NCBI GenBank assembly: GCA_028288905.1
Contig: JAQGHJ010000486.1
Coordinates: 1 to 6,069 of the forward strand
Direction of reading: 5' to 3'
DNA: 6,069 bases
From: Phycisphaerales bacterium
GTDB taxonomy: Bacteria; Planctomycetota; Phycisphaerae; Tepidisphaerales; Tepidisphaeraceae
In this document: one piece after another, positions 6,054 to 6,069 of the stretch
Layout: every line of letters starts with the position of its first letter
Numbering within the stretch: the stretch's first letter is position 1
Made by a program: the position numbers and the translations under genes
Notes under the pieces: model-generated
The model's database searches: none
The model's input: only the letters and a program-made list of their open reading frames with translations
What the model was told of the DNA's origin: nothing

Positions 6054-6069
6054 ATGTACGCGTGGCATC
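6054..6069 (+). CDS. Possible start of a divergent gene cut by the window edge
   Basis: On the plus strand ATG at 6054-6056 follows CCGGAGG (6041-6047) with about 6 nt between, a good Shine-Dalgarno arrangement, and opens a frame reading MYAWH to the end of the window. Only five codons are visible, so the product cannot be named. It would be divergent from galE and would explain the long non-coding stretch between them. A chance GGAGG-ATG pair is the alternative. Confidence 0.35.

Noticed and set aside
5871..6068. 65-aa open frame on the minus strand at the right edge
   Set aside because: It is Pro/Arg/His-rich with no motif, and lies opposite a better-supported Shine-Dalgarno/ATG pair on the plus strand.

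Overview
The window is very GC-rich. Every gene I can support inside it lies on the minus strand; the one exception is a possible gene start at the extreme right edge. The base composition, the long peptidoglycan transpeptidase with large insertions, the wide spacers and the small lineage-specific membrane proteins would suit a planctomycete of the Gemmata type. That is an impression from composition and gene style. No marker gene here settles the organism.

Read in the direction of transcription (right to left), the layout is as follows. A gene-poor stretch of about 545 bp (5509-6053) holds a candidate promoter and a strong ribosome binding site for galE. galE (5508-4510) encodes a complete 332-aa UDP-glucose 4-epimerase. 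A 368-bp gene-free gap follows. Next come two small three-helix membrane proteins of 108 aa (4141-3815) and 98 aa (3687-3391), which align without gaps and look like diverged tandem paralogues. A 341-bp gap contains a large, nearly perfect inverted repeat (3237-3324) and a candidate promoter. Then comes a complete 816-aa class B penicillin-binding protein of the PBP2/MrdA type (3049-599). The window ends in the N-terminal 156 residues of a single-pass membrane protein resembling DUF3592 (468 to beyond position 1).

The two recognisable enzymes both serve the cell envelope. GalE makes UDP-galactose, and possibly UDP-GalNAc, for surface polysaccharide. The PBP2-like protein cross-links peptidoglycan. 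The remaining products are small membrane proteins of unknown role. The spacers of roughly 130 to 370 bp argue against one tight operon, so the genes are probably separate or loosely coupled units that share an orientation.

I found no mobile-element gene, CRISPR array, tRNA or rRNA, and no clearly new multi-gene system. The items most worth a second look are the long inverted repeat, the tandem small membrane proteins, the large charged insertion in the PBP2-like protein, and the leucine at the substrate-gate position of GalE.
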